From Lota lota (taxonomy: Eukaryota; Chordata; Actinopteri; Gadiformes; Lotidae): a DNA stretch of 64,000 nt. Where the stretch lies: positions 1-64,000 of the forward strand of contig JACYXH010000205.1 of assembly GCA_026745465.1 (NCBI GenBank), in the 5' to 3' direction. The translations under genes and the position numbers were made by a program. The notes under the pieces are model-generated. The model had not been told where the DNA came from. It made no database searches and saw only the letters and a program-made list of their open reading frames with translations. How positions within the stretch are numbered: the first letter of the stretch is position 1; each line of letters opens with the position of its first letter. This document shows, piece by piece, positions 26,205-38,109 of this stretch.

Positions 26205-26480
26205 AGAGACACCAAGGGGCCTTCACAAACTGGAACATATATAGTCTGTATTTTGTATCATTATATAGATACAGTATACAGACTGTATTTATACATATAT
26301 ACAGTAGGAGTAGTAGGAGTTAAGGGACACCAAGGTCCTTCACAAACTGGAATAATATAAGGTATATATATAAATATTGTATCAATATATATATACAGTA
26401 TTTATACTGCATTTATATATGTGTATATATATACATATTTATTCATATATATATACTGTATAATTATATATACAGTATAA
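26205..26480. repeat. Local duplication plus TA-rich repeats
   Basis: GACACCAAGG..CCTTCACAAACTGGAA occurs at about 26208 and again at about 26326, each followed by ATATAGT/ATATA and TACAGTAT-rich sequence. The two copies are about 118 bp apart. The segment abuts the left end of the Tc1 element. Confidence 0.85.
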
Positions 26481-26481
26481 A

Positions 26482-27722
26482 CACTAAAGTTTTGGGATGC
26501 CTGCCTTTACATGCACATGAAGGTTAATGACATCCCATTCTTAATCTGTAGGGTTTCATTTGGAGTCTGCCCACCCTTTGCAGCTATAACAGCTTCAACT
26601 TTTCTGGGAAGGCTTTCCACAAGGTTGAGGAGTGTGTTTTATGGGAATGATTGACCATTCTTCTTGAAGCGCATTTGTGAAGTCAGGCACAGATGTTGGA
26701 CAAGAAGGCCTGGCTCGCAGTCTCCGCTCTAATTAATCTCAAAGGTGTTCTATCGGGTTGAGGTCAGGACTCTGTGCAGGCCAGTCAAGTTCCTCCACAC
26801 CAAACTCGCTCATCCATGTCTTTATGGACCTTGCTTTGTGCACTGGTGCGCAGTCATGTTGGAACAGGAAGGGGCCATCCCCAAACTGTTCCCACAAAGT
26901 TGGGAGCATGAAATTGTCCAAAATGTCTTGGTATGCTGAAGCATTAACAATTCCTTTCACTGGAACTAAGGGGCCAAGCCCAACCCCTGAAAAACAACCC
27001 CACACCATAATCCCCCCTCCACCAAACGTTACACTTGGCACAATGCAGTCAGGCAAGTACCGTTCTGCTGGCAACCGCCAAACCCAGACTCGTCCATCGG
27101 ATTGCCAGACAGAGAAGCGTGATTCGTCACTCCAGAGAACACGTCTCCACTGCTCTAGTGTCCATTGGCGGTGTGCCTTACACCTCTGCATCCGACGCTT
27201 TGCATTGCACTTGGTGATGTAAGGCTTGGATGCAGCTGCACGGCTATGGAAACCCATTCCATGAAGCTCTCTACGCACTGTTCATGAGCTAATCTGAAGG
27301 CCACACGAAGTTTGGAGGTCTGTAGCTATTGACTCTGCAGAAAGTTGGCGACTTCTGCGCACTGTGTGCCTCAGCATGCGCTGACCCCGCTCTGTGATTT
27401 TACGTGGCCTACCACTTCGTGGCTGAGTTTCTGTTGTTCCTAATTGCTTCTACTTTGTTATAATACCACTAACAGTTGACCGTGGAATATTTAGTAGTGA
27501 AGAAATTTCACGAATGGACTTATTGCACAGGTGGCAACCTATCACGGTACCACGCTTGAATTCACTGAGCTCCTGAGAGCGACCCATTCTTTCACAAATG
27601 TTTGTAGAAGCAGTCTGCATGCCTAGGTGCTTGATTGTATACACCTGTGGCCATGGAAGTGTTTGGAACACCTGATTTCAATGATTCGGAGGGGTGTCCC
27701 AATACTTTTGGCAATATAGTGT
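26482..27722 (-). mobile_element. Tc1/mariner-type element (decayed), about 1.24 kb
   Basis: The right end is the fish Tc1-family terminus CACTATATTGCCAAAAGTAT (reverse strand, from 27722). The left end at 26482 begins CACTAAAG..TTTTGGGA, matching the same terminal repeat with about nine bases missing. The interior is a full-length Tc1 transposase region with stops. The element lies in a col19a1 intron, its transposase in the same orientation as the gene. TA-rich microsatellites flank both sides, as expected for TA-target insertion. Confidence 0.93.
26660..27620 (-). pseudogene. Tc1 transposase pseudogene
   Basis: The N-terminal helix-turn-helix part starts MGRSQELSEFKRGTVIG and is cut by a TAG at 27450-27452. 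The frame reopens through a GRPRKIT-type linker and is cut by a TGA at 27282-27284. It then runs through the catalytic domain with WSDESRF (first Asp), [11 protein letters not shown] (second Asp) and [14 protein letters not shown] (third acidic position) until a TGA at 26739-26741, where the family normally has Trp. The three DDE positions are intact but the gene cannot make a full protein. Transposition by this copy itself is therefore excluded, although trans-mobilisation is conceivable. Confidence 0.93.
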
Positions 27723-27754
27723 ATATACTGTCTAACATAAATATACACTGTATG

Positions 27755-27757
<3 letters not shown>

Positions 27758-27793
<36 letters not shown>

Positions 27794-27838
27794 TGTATAA
27801 GTGTACATATATATATACAGTAGAGAGAGAGAGAGCGT

Positions 27839-27879
<41 letters not shown>
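27758..27879. repeat. (TA)n then (GA)n microsatellite
   Basis: A TA array of about 18 units directly follows the Tc1 right end, then after some 30 bp come GA repeats. Confidence 0.95.
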
Positions 27880-27884
<5 letters not shown>

Positions 27885-28559
27885 ATTGCAGTAAATCTCG
27901 AACTTCACAATATCCTCTGTGCTCCCATCAAATTAGCATTGGCAACGCACAACATGAACTAGAAAATGTACTGGAACGATGTATCAAAGTACCGTGAACA
28001 CTGTTGCATTGTGGGGCACATAATTAATCACTTCACCTCCACACACACAGCACACCAAAGCTTCAAAGATTATGTGTAGCAAGTCACACTTGCAGGGGGC
28101 TTATTTCTACAAATAGAGCTTATTTCTATAAAGTATCATCCTACTGGTCACTGACTCCTCTGTGCTTCTTCCTTCTTTCCACCGGCGGTGCCAAACGTAT
28201 GTGAGTTATCTGAGAGTGTGTTGGGGGGCTAAGCCTGTCGGAGTAGCGTCGCCTATACAGTTTCATGACCTCAGCATGCAGGTCAATAAAGCCCAAGCAA
28301 GCTTCCATATTATAGAGTGAGAGGGAGAACGTTTCATTGGTCTCCTGATATTGACAGCTGAGGGCACACGGCCGGCCCTGTGCACACTAACAGGAGGCTC
28401 CGGCAATTTTTGTAATTGAAACACATATTGTTGGTCCAATAGTGGTCCTACAGCATAGCACCGACCCCATACCCTATGTCCATGAACGCCGATCTAAACC
28501 GCAAATATTTCCCTTGCAGAAGGACGGAAAATGGTGAGGCCGGTTTGTACTGATGAATA

Positions 28560-28602
28560 TCACACACACATACAGACACACACATACACACACTCGCACA
28601 CA

Positions 28603-28642
<40 letters not shown>

Positions 28643-28725
28643 AGCATCAAACACACCCACAAACAAGCATCAAACACAGACACTAGCATCAAACACACAC
28701 AAGCATCAAACACACACATACACAC
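28560..28725. repeat. CA-rich repeat with CATCAAACACA units
   Basis: A CA array is followed by four or five irregular AAGCATCAAACACA-type units. Confidence 0.9.
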
Positions 28726-29258
28726 TTGTTTCATAGACTAAACAGTTGCCTGGATAAATCCCTGGAATAGCACAGTTAAGATATAAAATACTGCGATAGT
28801 TAGACAGACTACACCGGCATCAATCTTGCCGGTGTAAGTGTGCCGTTGTGGAACGAAGAAGCTTAGCTCAATCTTGCATCTCACGCGAGAAAAGAAGGTA
28901 ATGTGGTACAGGCCTCGTCGATAAGATGAATATTTCGCGCATCTTGATTCACTGCCGTATATTTCACCGCCCGGTCAAGGATTAATACATCCAACTACGT
29001 TGGAGGACTGCAGATGTTTTATTCAAATGCCAGTTATAACGCAAACAGTTATTTAAATTATATAGCAATATTTATATATTAGTAACAGCATAATCGTTTC
29101 TTTTTCATGTCTGGCACTGTGGCATCGCAGTTCTGAAACAAAGCATTACATTACGAACATCTGACCTTTCGAAAACGTTTTATCTGTTTTGAATGTATTA
29201 AACAAATACCGGTCTATCTCTGTAATGAGTTGGGTTGAGGAACACATAACATAGAGGG

Positions 29259-29391
<133 letters not shown>

Positions 29392-30851
29392 GGCTTGGGT
29401 TCCGGAGCCTCCAGAAAGCTTTGACGATTGACAAGTTGCTGGGAACAGTTGGCTACTCGATAGGCCTGGTGATGCAAGAGCAGGGATCGAATTTCATCTG
29501 GGAAAAGCCCCATCTTCTGTCCTGGGTTTCCCAAGTGTACTTCCTGTCCTAAGTCCCACTGTGATGGCTGCCCCACACGTAGCATAATGCTGAGCGGAGG
29601 TTTCCCTTAATCAAATGGTATTTAGATCCAGCAACTTTTCTACAGTATACCTTTATTATACATTTATTCAGAGAATTTTGATACATTTAAAACATATATA
29701 TGACACAAAACCCATTATATATGAAAAACTAAGGATGAGATAGGAAGCGAATGAAAGGGAGGAATGAAAAGCAAAGATGGCAAAAGCAAACAAAGTAACG
29801 CAGCGTAAAGGAAGATGGATATAAACGCTGATGATAGTGTAGTATACATAGAGGATGGCTCTGCCGCAGAGTAAAACCATACGGAGCTTAATGCACGTTA
29901 AATCCTGAATTATGGGTTGCTTATTTATAGTGCAGATCTATGCACATATATGTAGAGGCTTAGTCCCTACTCATCTAAGAACACGGAACTGGGTCCAATA
30001 AACCGTTCAAAACCATGACCAAGTAAATGCGATCTGGGGATATGAACCATGCGCACCGTCCCATTTATGATCTCAATGTTTGATCGACACATAAAGCACA
30101 CATTATTCTTCAAAGGGGAGAATAATTGCTCCCCCAATGACTTGACAATGAGCATGAGATAAGATTTACTGTCATTCCCATGCCCTCCAATTAGAATTAA
30201 TCGATCCATTTATGCAAGACTGTGGTGCAATGAATTCACAGCTGCTGTCATTCACCAAGCAAAGATAAAATACTGTACAGAGCACTATAGTCTTACACGA
30301 CAATGTATAGAGGATAGGTCTGACATCAACTCTGTCTCGCCTCGATTGTCATTTCTATTCAACTGTCTACATACACACATAAAAACCTTTGCAGACAAAA
30401 AAAAGCTTTCTCTGCTAATTTAATTACAGTTTACCAATGTTAAACATACTGAATGTCGGAATAATGGAATATTTTGACAGCTAATAGAAATTAAGTGTAA
30501 ATGTTTTCATGGTTTTCAATATAAGTTTTAAATAAAAATTGTATTTGGAGGTCCAGTGCCAAATTCTATTAGACACACAAAATGGAAAAACAAACCTTGG
30601 TGGGGCAGGTGGGTTCAATATAAACTCAGCACAAAATGAGAAATAAATTAATGTAATTTAAATTATCATTCATGTTTTTGGGGTTGGTATCTTCGTTAAA
30701 ATATTTATAACTTTGTACCATGCTTCAACTACAGCCATTTTGTAGTCTCTGTGATGCTATGGTTTCAATGCAGGGATATAGAAATGGACTTTCTTACACA
30801 CCAAAAGCTGCTAAGCCTCATTCTTATGACCCATACTTATCTGTTTAATTT

Positions 30852-30855
<4 letters not shown>

Positions 30856-30883
<28 letters not shown>
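30856..30883 (+). repeat. Poly-G run
   Basis: About 28 consecutive G. Confidence 0.95.
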
Positions 30884-30886
<3 letters not shown>

Positions 30887-33800
30887 TACTGGATTAATCA
30901 TAGCAGTATAATCCCTTTGCAGTGAATTAAAGTCCTCCATCCATCTCCTTGACTATGAGGCCGCAAAGTACTGTCTGTTGCGGCAACACATCTGTGTTAA
31001 TCCCCATAAATTTCCCCCAAAAACTCTCCCTGTAGGTCACAATGACGGCCGTTCTCCTTACAGTATGGGTGCATTCAAACACATTACCACGTAGTCTTTC
31101 ATTCAAGGTCAAGCTTAATTGTCAGCAAGAAGGTTATAGCATACATATACTAAAGCTAATGATTATGATAGGATATGCATGGCTATATTCATGTTTGTAT
31201 CATATTTTTGTCTATCTTGTTTTTTCTGTGTATTTCTACAAAAGTTCTCAAAACTAATCCCAGTGTAACAGAGAATGTATAATAGGGGTGTGGTGGGCAT
31301 AATCAATCAACCAAGAATCAACCAACCAACCAATCTTTTGATCAATACATCGAAAGACTTGCGTTTATATCATGCACGTCAATGTAGAAGTGTAGATAAA
31401 ACGAAGAAACAAAAAATATATTTATACAAAACCTGAAACACCAGAGGGGTCCCTAATCAAGAAGAAGAAATGTATTTCCACTACCTGGACCTATGCCTAG
31501 CTTGAGCAGTCATGGATTACAATAAAAGTACAGCAGAAGAGTTCTGACCGCAGGACAGCAACAGAACAGACAGCACACATGCGTATCACAGGTTGACAGA
31601 CTAGCAGCGCCTCAGTGAAAAAAAGAACAACTGGTTCCGTCTGTGGTTTCAAATGTATGGCAAATCCATACAGAGGTGTGGAGAGAATACAAAATACAAC
31701 TCTATGCTCCTGACATCAAAGGAAACATTGAGTGCAGAGAGACAACACAGTCCACAGTAAAACCCATTAGCAAAAGAAATCATTGCCCTCCAGGAGTTGC
31801 TGCTAGCAGTCTTGTGCTATAGGGGTGTTTACCTCCAGCAGGTAGAGAGATGTGGAGGCAGTGGGAGGGAGGCTATAGTGGAGATAATTAGAAGGAATAA
31901 ACAGCTCCAGATACAAAAACAGCGATGAAGAAACTAGATTGTAATTTTGCAGGCTTATCCGATGCAGATAAGACTAATCGGCCAAGGAAATGCTGAAAGA
32001 ATACGCAGACCAGTCCAACTGGTTTTAACGAGAAGAAAAGGAAATTCATTTTCTTAGAATCTGCTGCCATGGCTGTTATGAATCCAAAACTGATCTGATA
32101 TTTTATATAGAATTTTAATTGTATGTGTCCTATTATAAAGATTAAATGAGAAAAAAAGCCACTTTGAAATAAGTAATTTGTTCGCGTTGTACATCTATTA
32201 TATACGACTATTCGGTTCTATTTCATCAATGGTCTATAATCGAATATATACTGTATATATTTATATACATACAGCTGTATAAATTGCATACAGAATAGAC
32301 AACACATATATAATTATACAATATATAAACTATATTTTGTTCAGGTTTGTGAAGGCCCGTGTGTACAACACAACAAATGAATAATAATCAGTTATGATGT
32401 AGGCAGTGTTATTTCTCCTAAGAGCTCATAATTCAACTGCTTTTTTGGTTGATGGCTGTTTGTGGTGCTGGGGAAGACAGAGGTTGTACCGCCACTACTA
32501 CCAGTATGTCTCTTTGGAAAAGTGACAGCTTATGATTAAGTCCACTGTATATGGGCTTAAATCTTGTTTGTCCCTCAACTTTATTGATTCGGTGCTCAAA
32601 GACCATAATAGGATTTCATATGAATTCTGTCCTTCATTTAGTGAGTAAACTGTGCCAAGTATTGATTTGTTGAAGACCCCAAAATTAGATTGGTGTTAGT
32701 GGTATGAGTTGCTGACACATAGTGCAGGACATGGCCTGTTGATGTAATGAAGGAGTCACTGAGTTAATTATACGGAAATACACTGGGATCACCGTGTTGT
32801 CCCTTATGAGGTATAGCTCTGTCCTATTAGCAGGCGTTATTTAGATTCATGGGGCAGTATATTCAAAATGTCCTATCGCTCGCTGGTGATTAAATCTTTA
32901 AATATTGTTAGATAGATGTTCAAAGTTAAAGATACCAATGGGGTATCATTGTGGATATCTTAAAACAGACATCCTTGTCTGATATTAGGTAGCAAGGCAC
33001 ACACAGGCATGCACACACACACGCACACTCTCTATTATATTTTAATTTAAGTAAATTTTTGCTCTGTCAATTAGGAAAGTGAAGCCAGGAGGATAATTAC
33101 AAATCAAATATTCAAAAAAGTGTTCCAAAAAGGTAGTTATTTTTTAACACTTTAGCTAAAACAACATTGGATTTGTGGTTTATCAAGATTTGATAAAGTA
33201 TTTATTTATATTCCTTTAAAGTAACTCAAACTTGTTTAGCTATGGAAGTTGTCTACCATCAAGTTGCTACTGAAGACTTGAGGTAAAATCGTAAAATGCC
33301 AGCCTAAGAGGTTCCTCTGGCCATGGTATACCTTATCATTAAAAATACAAAAAATACCCGGGAAGCTAAAATAAATAATAAATGAGATTAATATTTTGCT
33401 GTTTGCTTGATTAATGGAACACATGAGGGCAGAGTTTTTTTTCTTCTGAATGCTTAAATCCTAGTAATTAGGAACCTGCTGGAAACACCATCCAACACAG
33501 TGCAACTATAACACTAAGAACAAACTTATAATGTTGACAGAAATAGCCCAATTCCCAATCCGAGCACACGGTCCTACTGGTCCAGTGATGGAATGCTCTA
33601 ATCACTTTCATGCCTTCAAGGAATTGTGATCTTCCAAAAACAAAAATATTGCAGCAGTCCAGGAATACGCCTTAATCCCATGATCATATCCGGATAATTA
33701 GGCTGTTGACCCTATAGAAGCCATCTGCTCTTAATATCCAGGCCTTAATAGGCATCGCAGCACCTGCGTATTCCCATGCATTCTATTCAAAGCCAGACCT

Positions 33801-34470
33801 GTCGGCTCCGCTGAAAGGAAGCATCTCTCTTCCAGGTCTATGTTAACCTATAGCATGCTCTAATGGTGAGCCAGTCAGGCAATACATACTTTTAGTAGCT
33901 ATAGTGTAATAGTATTGGAGATACTACTTAGAATTATATATATTTTATGCTTGTATATGTTGATCTGCATAAATGTGCAACATTTGCATTGATGATCTCA
34001 TATGATTTATCAAATTTTAATGTAAACTAATCGTAAGTGTTTGTGTAGAAACCTCCTGGAGTTGGCTACAGTCTGGGGATCACACAGAATCTCTCCTGCA
34101 GCATGTCAGGGTCATGGCACATGTATGAAACGTAAAGCAGTGGTAGAGACACTAGGCAATAAAGAACACATCCACAGCCACGAGACACTAACAATGGCTA
34201 GAATTCAGATGACTATGCATCTTTTTCTCTTTCTGTTTATGAGGAGCAAACTATTTGGTCTTGGAAAGCCTCCAATGCAAGAGCCTCTGCACAGTTAAAC
34301 TTGGGAGCAGATAACCATTTATCTTTGGAGCGAAGTTAGCACTTGATAACAGTTTGCCTCAGTTTTATTTTTAGTCGTATTTTTGCTTTCTTAGCTTTCA
34401 GAGCTGCTGTTTTGTTGTTTAGTGATGCGGTTGTTTAGTGCTGGGGCACAGTGAATGCATCAAACTTCAC

Positions 34471-34542
34471 CCAAACACTAGTCCTGCCTTTCTCCTCTTT
34501 TAGTCCTGGAAGTCCAGCCAAACCTGGGAGGCCAGTATCTCC
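34471..34542 (-). CDS. col19a1: Probable first Gly-X-Y exon of col19a1 (3' boundary uncertain)
   Basis: After acceptor ctatatatag the sequence reads GDTGLPGLAGLPGLK, five perfect triplets matching the expected first helix exon (human GEAGLPGAPGSPG...). It then runs on as EEKGRTSVW to a possible donor TTTGG|GTGAAG, for a total of 72 nt (a multiple of 9, phase 0). The last 9 residues break the Gly repeat. Either this is a true interruption, or the donor is elsewhere, or a small indel is present. Confidence is good that it is collagen-coding and low for the 3' end. Confidence 0.55.
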
Positions 34543-35427
34543 CTATATATAGTTATCATAATACTTATAAAAAAGCACATTTGAACAAGGAACAAATGAA
34601 CACTTTTGCAACAAATATATATATATTTTTTTTAATAATATGAATTAATATATATTAAGACATATAACGGTAATAATATAGGGAAATGTCTGTCTCACCA
34701 ACTACCTTTACAACTGATACAATCACCACGAGCTGGCTGACAACACAACACTAATAATCACGCTAAAAAGAAACATACAAAATCAGAAGGGAAAATAAAG
34801 TAAATCCAAACAACATGTATTGGCTTTGGAATCTAGCTTATCATTGACTCACAAAATAGGTTTCACTTAGTAGACGGCACCTTAAGTCCTAAAGGTGGTA
34901 GAACCTACCATATAATATACGTATGCAAATCAGTGCTGGGGAGGAGACTGCAGATGCACACAATGCTGTATAAACACATGCTGGTCAATGATAATAGCCA
35001 TTGCCATTCTGACAATCTAGTCTGAAGTTTACTATGACCTCCAACAATTTCATATGGTATGCGAGATCACATAACATTTTAATTTCCTCATGTTCTATTC
35101 AAAAGTCTGGTCGATTCCATAGGCAAGGATATACGCTTTTAGATCGCACTTCTTCATGTTAGGTATTTTTTATTAATTTTTATTGCCCAGAATCCATCCA
35201 ATTATGTATTGAAAAAAAAATGAGGCCTAATGCAAGGCTGAATTTAAGTAGGATTTACTACAAACCCCGTTACAAATCTAGCACATACCTGTACTGCCTT
35301 TGACTTCTTCTTTCTTTTTCTTTTTTTCGCAACTCACACTGACGGTAAAGCAGCGGCTCGGCTCAATGACACAATGCACAGCACTCTTACTCCATTAGGC
35401 ACCTTACTTGCATTTGATTGATCGTAC

Positions 35428-35547
35428 CTTTTCAACCGGACACGGACATCCGTCAAGCGGCTGGGAGGCGGGCTGGGAGAGCATCAGGGGCAGCTGCCCT
35501 GTCGCCGGGGGAGGGGGGGTCTCGTCAGATGTCTTATTGGCTCCCCA
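35428..35547 (-). CDS. col19a1: col19a1 exon: Pro-rich linker ending in CPCP
   Basis: The 120-nt, phase 0-0 exon encodes 40 residues: WGANKTSDETPPPPATGQLP, then LMLSQPASQPLDGCPCPVEK. The end corresponds to the human linker ending QCQCIPNK just before the triple helix; the two Cys are the likely inter-chain disulfide site. The donor is AAAAG|GTACGA. The acceptor (tattgatccag) is weak in pyrimidines. Compared with my recollection of the human protein, about 13 residues (CPEQDG... region) are missing at the start, so either this fish chain is shorter or a tiny exon was overlooked. Confidence 0.85.
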
Positions 35548-36273
35548 CTGGATCAATACAGAGATTTTAATCATTTAGTCTCCTCAGATAAATGGCAAGG
35601 TAAATCAAAAGGCACTGCACTATACAGTGCAGTATGTGGCCAGAGTAACCGCATGAATTGAAGCACTGTGTATTTTTAGATATGCTAATAGATCAGAGCG
35701 AAGAAGAAAAAAACACTGTGACAGTAGTAATTACTTATGTTTTAATATCTACATTTCTACTACTCATATGGTGCATAGATGTATTCCCATATATTTGTTG
35801 TCGTTTTTATTCAGAGTCTAAACAAAATAGAGTTCTTTATATATCTCTTTATAATTCATATTAATATCCTGTAATTTCTGCTGTGACACCCTCATTTCCT
35901 TTCTGCGATTAGTAAAGTACATCTTATCTTATCCAGTATTTTAGTGAAACTAAGCAAAGTTTGTTACGTCTTCAGATATCTCCTCAAGGTTATGCTAGGT
36001 CCGCCGCAGTAATTCAACACTGACGTACAGAGTGATAATATGGATGCATACAATACGAGAGGTCAGAGCTTAAAGCGCTGTAATGTAAACCCTTCATTGA
36101 GTCAATGCATCTTGAGTGCTGGTTACCAATATACAAGTATCTCATAACTGATGAGGTCCGAACGAAAGAGACAAGACCGGTTGCACCAGTCCTTAACGCT
36201 TGGGTCCTTAGTCACGTGTAGGTGAGCGCTAATTATAAAAATGCATATAAGGTCATTCATTGTGCCATTTCAC

Positions 36274-36354
36274 CTTGGATTCTAGCAGCTCACAGCAGTT
36301 TTCCATCTCAGCCATGTAAGGATCACAGTAGATAAGGATTTGTTGAAGTTCTAT
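36274..36354 (-). CDS. col19a1: col19a1 exon: C-terminal end of TSPN domain
   Basis: The 81-nt, phase 0-0 exon encodes 27 residues: IELQQILIYCDPYMAEMENC, then CELLESK. IEL.Q..IYC and the CC pair match the end of the human TSPN domain. The donor is TCCAAG|GTGAAA. The acceptor's pyrimidine tract is a run of 20 C followed by TTACAG, i.e. a mononucleotide repeat that is part of the splice site (see findings). Confidence 0.92.
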
Positions 36355-36360
36355 CTGTAA

Positions 36361-36380
36361 GGGGGGGGGGGGGGGGGGGG
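36361..36380 (+). repeat. Poly-G run forming a splice-acceptor C tract
   Basis: G20 on the plus strand is the C20 pyrimidine tract of the acceptor of the col19a1 exon at 36274-36354, five bases from its AG. Confidence 0.97.
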
Positions 36381-36649
36381 TGAAGGAATACAACAATGAT
36401 TTAAGACACAAGCTGCACAAGGTTGTTTCTAATCTCATAACCGTTTGCGTGTGAACATTTATGAGATCACGCACAGCGGGCTGTAAATCTAAGAGCCTGC
36501 TGAGTGCTGTTGTTTCAAACATCTGCTTCGCAGTAGTGCCGCTTAACGTTGAGATTCTGCTCTTCTGCGAATACCACCGCCTATTCTGAAAGATTTTTTA
36601 AACTATTTTAGTTAGAATTTAGTTAAACTCCATCACGGCTACAGAACAG

Positions 36650-36720
36650 CAGGGCACTCTAGTGGTTAGGGTGTTTGACTTCCAGCAGAACGGTTACATT
36701 TCCACACTCTTCCTGTGGAC
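36650..36720 (+). mobile_element. Truncated SINE head (possible)
   Basis: GGGCACTCTAGTGGTTAGGG followed by GTGTTTGACTTCCAGCAG and CGGTTACATTTCC resembles a tRNA-derived SINE 5' region with A-box-like and degraded B-box-like parts. No tail follows. Confidence 0.4.
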
Positions 36721-37225
36721 ATGGCGTCTTGCTTAGGGATGAGCCATCACTCAGCCCCATACACCTGCTCTCTAATAGGGCTTGTACAATGACTGCCTCC
36801 ATTTTGGAAGCATAGGAGCATTGGAATGTTAGTTATTGTGTTAGTGGTAATGGTTTTTTGGTCCTTGTTCAGTTATTAATCGGGAAAATGATTTTGTCCT
36901 TATTGGGAGACATTCTTGTGTTCTAAACAGCCACAGTTTTCTCATGAGAGACGTAGCAAAAAAAGTTTTCATTAGCGTTGACAAGGGCTTTTACATAACT
37001 ACAACTCTCTTGATTGAGTCCTCTCAAAATGGAGTATCGGCAACAAAGAAATTTCATAATGCATTGTGATGTACAAGCCCTATCACATGTATCTAAAATA
37101 GCAATACTAAATAGGTTCAATATACACCAAAAAAGTCTTCACATTTTGAGAAGCTATGAATATAGCTCAAATACTACTTCTACACTTAGGACTTCCACTA
37201 ATATGACTACGAATATGCACAACAA

Positions 37226-37260
37226 CAAACAAACAAACAAACAAACAAACAAACAAACAA
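37226..37260. repeat. (AAAC)n microsatellite
   Basis: About nine AAAC units lie beginning 24 nt into the intron after the core TSPN exon. Confidence 0.96.
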
Positions 37261-37283
37261 GCAAAAGAACACGTGGGGCGTAC

Positions 37284-37559
37284 GTCAACGGGGCGGCCAT
37301 CTTCCACGCGCGTGGTGATGAGGGTGTGTCCGCTGCGCTTGATGTCGGTCTTGTCTTCGGTCAACCTGCGCTCCACCAGCTTACAGTCCACGTAGATGGA
37401 GACGATGGTGCTCTGCACAGCGACGCCCAGCTTGTGCCACTGGCGGTCGAAAAGTGTGTGGAGGTCACGACTTTTAAAGGTGTAGTGGAGGGCGTTCTTC
37501 TGGAGCCCCTGGAAGGAGAACTCCACCGCCCGCTTGGCTCCATCCACAACTAGTGACAC
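37284..37559 (-). CDS. col19a1: col19a1 exon: TSPN domain core
   Basis: The 276-nt, phase 0-0 exon encodes 92 residues. They start VSLVVDGAKRAVEFSFQG, include LFDRQWHKLGVAVQS and YVDCK, and end VEDGRPVD. LFDRQWHKLG and SIYVDC are near-identical to the human chain, making this the strongest evidence for col19a1. The acceptor is ccgccatag and the donor GAC|GTACGC. A tetranucleotide (AAAC)n tract lies about 25 nt into the next intron. An antisense open frame over this exon (37014-37553, plus strand) is a shadow. Confidence 0.97.
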
Positions 37560-37985
37560 CTATGGCGGAAAAACAGTAGAATATTCAAGTATTTTTTTTA
37601 GTTGCTAGCACACATTATTACAGGCTTTGCAAAAAAAAATATGTTTTTACATCCGTAGAATTTGCTCTCGAATGGTTTATTGTTCCCTTTTTTCTGTGAC
37701 CATTAAAACGCTGAATCCATGGTTGAATCTCTTAACTTGTTTACCAAAACATTAGCTGCTAGCCAATATTGCAGATAATCTACATTACACTGTAAGGAGG
37801 TAAAAACATAGGCCTATTCATTTTTGGAAAGCCTGTGTTATATATTGGTTATCACAGACACAACTATGCGAAATTCACATTCCCAAATGAATGGCTGAAT
37901 GGCTGTCACATCATAGGCGGGGATTACGTCACTTGGGAGCATTGGCATGTTTTTTTAACAGGCCAATGCTAGCAGTAAACCCTAC

Positions 37986-38109
37986 CTGAGATCCTCCCGT
38001 CTGGTCAAATATCTGCCATAGGAACCAGCGGTCTTTTTTTGTTGTTCTTCGAAGACGGAAGATTGTGACGAAGGAGTATTCACTTGGAAGTCCATTTGGA
38101 AACACTAAT
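37986..38109 (-). CDS. col19a1: col19a1 exon: TSPN domain, middle
   Basis: The 124-nt exon begins after tttctag and ends CAG|GTAGGG. It encodes LVFPNGLPSEYSFVTIFRLR then RTTKKDRWFLWQIFDQTGGSQ. The FP.GLP.EYS...FR.RR..KK.RWFLWQ pattern is diagnostic of the collagen TSPN/laminin-G fold and closest to collagen XIX. The intron to the previous exon is about 5.2 kb and contains a SINE and a probable inverted-repeat element. Confidence 0.94.

Noticed and set aside
31440..31482. Collagen-like segment GGACCCCTCTGGTGTTTCAG on the minus strand after a good acceptor
   Set aside because: It is only 20 nt, not in Gly-X-Y register, and its donor (GTTTTG) is weak.
37014..37553. 179-codon open frame on the plus strand
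   Set aside because: It is antisense to the col19a1 TSPN exon, which is clearly the real coding strand.
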